DNA of 64,000 bases, from assembly GCA_958436175.1 (NCBI GenBank), contig CAUBJF010000002.1, positions 310,001 through 374,000 of the forward strand, read 5' to 3'. The notes under the pieces were generated by a model that was not told where the DNA came from, did no database searches, and saw nothing but the letters and a program-made list of their open reading frames with translations. This stretch comes from an uncultured Muribaculaceae bacterium. GTDB lineage: Bacteria > Bacteroidota > Bacteroidia > Bacteroidales > Muribaculaceae. Of the stretch, positions 61,935 through 64,000 are shown one piece after another (within the stretch, counting starts at the first letter, position 1; each line of letters begins with the position of its first letter). A program made the position numbers and the translations under genes.

Positions 61935-64000
61935 TCACTCCATTGGTTTAATCATCTTTTCGATGAAATTAATCTCGGACGCAGAAAGCCCATATTTACG
62001 ATATAATTGTTTATCAATCTCACAAATTGGCAAAGACCAATCAATATCGTTATTCGTTTTGAAATCTTGCATAGGCACAAAACGATAAACCTTACTCATT
62101 GCATCCTGAGAAGCTTTTGAAGCACAAACTAATGCTCTCAAAAATTTAGTTTTTAGATATTTGGAAAATTTCCAGCTTTCTTCTTCAGATTGAAATGCAC
62201 AATAAATGTATGATTGTGAACATACTGAATTTGCAGGTGCGATTTCAGGGACCCCTATGATTTGATGTGGGAATGTCTCGCTTGCGCCATAAGCTTTGGG
62301 TATAAGAACCTTAGGCTTACCTATGTCTTGAGAGTTCTTAGATATACATCTCCGAGAAATATATGCAGTTCCACGTCCATCTTTTCTGATAAGGAATAGC
62401 AATGTGTCATGTTCATCCAAGGAATCAGAATAAATCTTAAATGGATTTTTGACACTCTCTTCTGGATTAGTTGGAATTCCGAATGGTGTATCAGAAGATA
62501 TCATTCCTTCTATAGTTTCAGATGCCTTATTCTTGACTTTTTGAACAATGTCTGCAAGAATAGGTTCCCTTATAAAAATGTCAAAACGGCTTAAATCGGT
62601 CGATACAGTAAGCTTATCAGACCCTCTTACTAAAGAATAGTTACATCGTCCATTATGACGGGGACTATATAAGAAGAAACAGCATCCCCCCTTAATTTCT
62701 GCATTTTCAAATAAGTTTTTGGCGTCAGCAAAGGATATCATTTTTACGACGTGTCCAGACTGAAGCATGTGCTTTCTGAAATCGCCTACGAGATTCTCAC
62801 GACCGCCTGTATACCAGCGAGATGGCACAATCATACTGGAATATAGGGGGGTCACCTTGAATGAGATGTCACAAAACTCCTGATATATGGATGCGTCATT
62901 AGAGCCTCCGCTACCTCCAACAACCTGATAAGGCGGATTGCCTACTACTGCGTTAAATTTCATTACTTCCTTGCTTCTTGTGCCATTCCAGAATCCAGTA
63001 GCTCGCAAGTCGTTAACCAAGGAGTCCTTGTCTTCAATGGCACGTTCAATTAGATGTTCTTCTTTAATGTGGCTAATACCCTTTCCTTTCAGGTCATCGG
63101 AATACCTGAAGCCAAGAAGGGTACGGAGTGTGATACGCTGCGCCATCAGCGTATTACAGATTACATAGACATTGTTTTGAATGATGTCATCCCATATAAC
63201 CTGCTCTTCCTCTACCGAGAAGTTGTTCTCATCTTCGATTAGCCCTGCTTCTGTGAAGTCTTTACACCGCTGGCGATATAAAGAATATGTGACATATAAC
63301 GGATACAAGCCGGTTTTTGAATTGATTTCAAGAATCTTAGACTCTGAGTTAAAAACCTCCTGTGTTGTTAATCCGAGGTCTACATATCTCGGTTGGTTCG
63401 TAGGAATATAATCAAACAGAGAGCCGTTTTCACCGGGCACTTCTACTTCATTAGGCCCATCATAGCGCTCATTAAAGAAGTTGTATCCGCCAAGGGTTTC
63501 GCCAAGCTGCATGTTTACGACTCTCCATGGGGTAAGAACGGTTTCTTTATCAGGGTTATGGAAATATGAGTGAATTTCGGTAATTCTGGCGATTCTGTCC
63601 TCAACTGACATTTCGTCTGCTTCGCGAGCTAATTGCCGATACCGCTTGCCTGCGGCAACGAAAATGGCTGCATTGAAACATTTACGGAACTTGTTGAACA
63701 TGGGTTTATCGACACCACGGGGCATAAATTCACGCCATGAACCATCATCAATAATGCGAGTGAAGTTTTCGAGTGTAATGCCGGTATTTTCATCATCCAC
63801 TTTCGCCCCGAACATCATGAGAGGTATTCGCAGTGCGATGGCGCGAAGAATAGTGATGCGATTGTCACGCTCCTTACGCTCTTCCTCTTTTTCCTTTTTA
63901 GCAGCTTCCATGGCAGCTTGCTGTTCAGGAGTTACTTCTTTCCCTTCGCGCTTGTTTTTCTCACCAGCCGCTGCATCTTTTTTCTGGTTGTCGGTAAGTC
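61935..64000 (-). CDS. Restriction-modification protein with Eco57I-like methylase, C-terminal part
   Basis: The frame is open to the window edge, so the N terminus is missing; 687 C-terminal residues are seen. After a Lys/Glu-rich linker comes a helical coupler (GVDKPMFNKFRKCFNAAIFVAAG), a SAM-binding strand (SKILEINSKTGLYPLYVTYS), the N6-adenine methylase motif VVGNPPYQVVGG and a C-terminal target-recognition region ending YRKYGLSASEINFIEKMIKP. This is the tail of type ISP/IIG-like single-chain enzymes, whose N-terminal part usually holds a nuclease and helicase. It is the first visible gene of the minus-strand operon and its stop overlaps the alternative GTG of the HNH gene. Confidence 0.85.
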   Translation of the reverse strand, partial: LTDNQKKDAAAGEKNKREGKEVTPEQQAAMEAAKKEKEEERKERDNRITILRAIALRIPLMMFGAKVDDENTGITLENFTRIIDDGSWREFMPRGVDKPMFNKFRKCFNAAIFVAAGKRYRQLAREADEMSVEDRIARITEIHSYFHNPDKETVLTPWRVVNMQLGETLGGYNFFNERYDGPNEVEVPGENGSLFDYIPTNQPRYVDLGLTTQEVFNSESKILEINSKTGLYPLYVTYSLYRQRCKDFTEAGLIEDENNFSVEEEQVIWDDIIQNNVYVICNTLMAQRITLRTLLGFRYSDDLKGKGISHIKEEHLIERAIEDKDSLVNDLRATGFWNGTRSKEVMKFNAVVGNPPYQVVGGSGGSNDASIYQEFCDISFKVTPLYSSMIVPSRWYTGGRENLVGDFRKHMLQSGHVVKMISFADAKNLFENAEIKGGCCFFLYSPRHNGRCNYSLVRGSDKLTVSTDLSRFDIFIREPILADIVQKVKNKASETIEGMISSDTPFGIPTNPEESVKNPFKIYSDSLDEHDTLLFLIRKDGRGTAYISRRCISKNSQDIGKPKVLIPKAYGASETFPHQIIGVPEIAPANSVCSQSYIYCAFQSEEESWKFSKYLKTKFLRALVCASKASQDAMSKVYRFVPMQDFKTNNDIDWSLPICEIDKQLYRKYGLSASEINFIEKMIKPME

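Larger units (their letters stand above)
830..64000. mobile_element. Integrative and conjugative element (CTn type), right end outside window
   Basis: The segment joins a tyrosine recombinase beside phased repeats, a relaxase with oriT-like DNA, ParA, a full set of Bacteroidetes Tra proteins, a VirD4-like coupling protein, an ArdC-type antirestriction protein and a large defence cargo. That is the normal content of a Bacteroides conjugative transposon. The left limit is inferred to lie between the ppdK terminator and the integrase start. The exact att core is not identifiable without the other junction. No chromosomal-looking gene reappears before the window ends. Confidence 0.75.

Noticed and set aside
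46391..64000. Assignment of the right-hand operon to BREX, DISARM or a standard Druantia type
   Set aside because: No PglZ or Lon-like BrxL for BREX and no DrmC phospholipase for DISARM. The helicase fits DruE, but the other genes do not match the Druantia partner sets I know, so only 'DruE-like' is claimed.
1..64000. tRNA or rRNA genes, including a tRNA attachment site for the ICE
   Set aside because: No cloverleaf-like or rRNA-like segment was recognised, and the left ICE end lies behind a protein-coding gene. A covariance-model scan would be decisive.

Overview
The window reads as a Bacteroidales chromosome (Bacteroides, Parabacteroides or Muribaculaceae type; the family cannot be fixed from sequence alone) carrying most of a large integrative and conjugative element (ICE) of the Bacteroides conjugative-transposon type. 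The clues are the Tra proteins of the CTnDOT class, TAnnTTTG promoter boxes, DUF3408/DUF4099/DUF3945-type genes and an ArdC-type antirestriction protein. The only clearly chromosomal gene is the 3' end of pyruvate phosphate dikinase at the left edge. The left end of the ICE lies close behind it, marked by 11-bp-phased GTTTACCA repeats and a tyrosine recombinase. The right end of the ICE is not in the window.

Layout: 0.8-2.8 kb integration module; 3.4-6 kb mobilisation (oriT-like hairpins, accessory protein, MOBP-type relaxase); 6.1-9.4 kb ParA, DUF3408 protein and start of the tra operon (traE, traF, traG). At 10.73 kb traG is split exactly behind its Walker A codons by a 9.5-kb mobilisable island (10.73-20.26 kb). 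The island has its own tyrosine recombinase, excisionase-like HTH protein, oriT-like region and a frameshifted MobV relaxase. It also carries a cargo of efflux and detoxification genes: Crp/Fnr regulator, two Gdx-type SMR transporters, MFS transporter, low-molecular-weight phosphatase-like protein and Nim-like flavoprotein. The rest of traG and the other transfer genes (TraI/J/K/L/M/N/O types, the VirD4-like coupling protein and TraX) follow to 32.3 kb.

From 32.3 to 46.3 kb come accessory genes: a UDG-like orphan, a HipBA module, a convergent glucosaminidase-type lysozyme, a DUF4099/DUF3945 protein, a MutS-domain-I/DUF3945 fusion, ArdC, a TOPRIM protein, a second TraI-like protein, a zinc-ribbon protein, a histone-H1-like small protein and UmuDC. 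A conserved promoter module occurs three times with invariant spacing (3.42, 6.04 and 35.52 kb), heading the mobilisation, ParA/tra and DUF4099 operons. This suggests they are switched on together.

The right third (46.4-64 kb, all minus strand, reading in from beyond the window edge) is one tightly packed operon that looks like a composite anti-phage system. In transcription order it holds a restriction-modification protein with an Eco57I-like methylase (5' end outside the window), an HNH nuclease, an 836-aa protein of unknown family, a 2104-aa DEAD/DEAH helicase with DUF1998 (DruE-like), a 909-aa paralogue of the 836-aa protein, a SIR2-like protein with a zinc ribbon, an ExoIII-fold protein lacking key catalytic residues, and a HEXXH zincin-like protein. 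The large helicase resembles that of Druantia systems. The paralogous pair flanking it, joined to SIR2, dead-ExoIII and zincin genes, matches no system I can name and is the best candidate for something undescribed.
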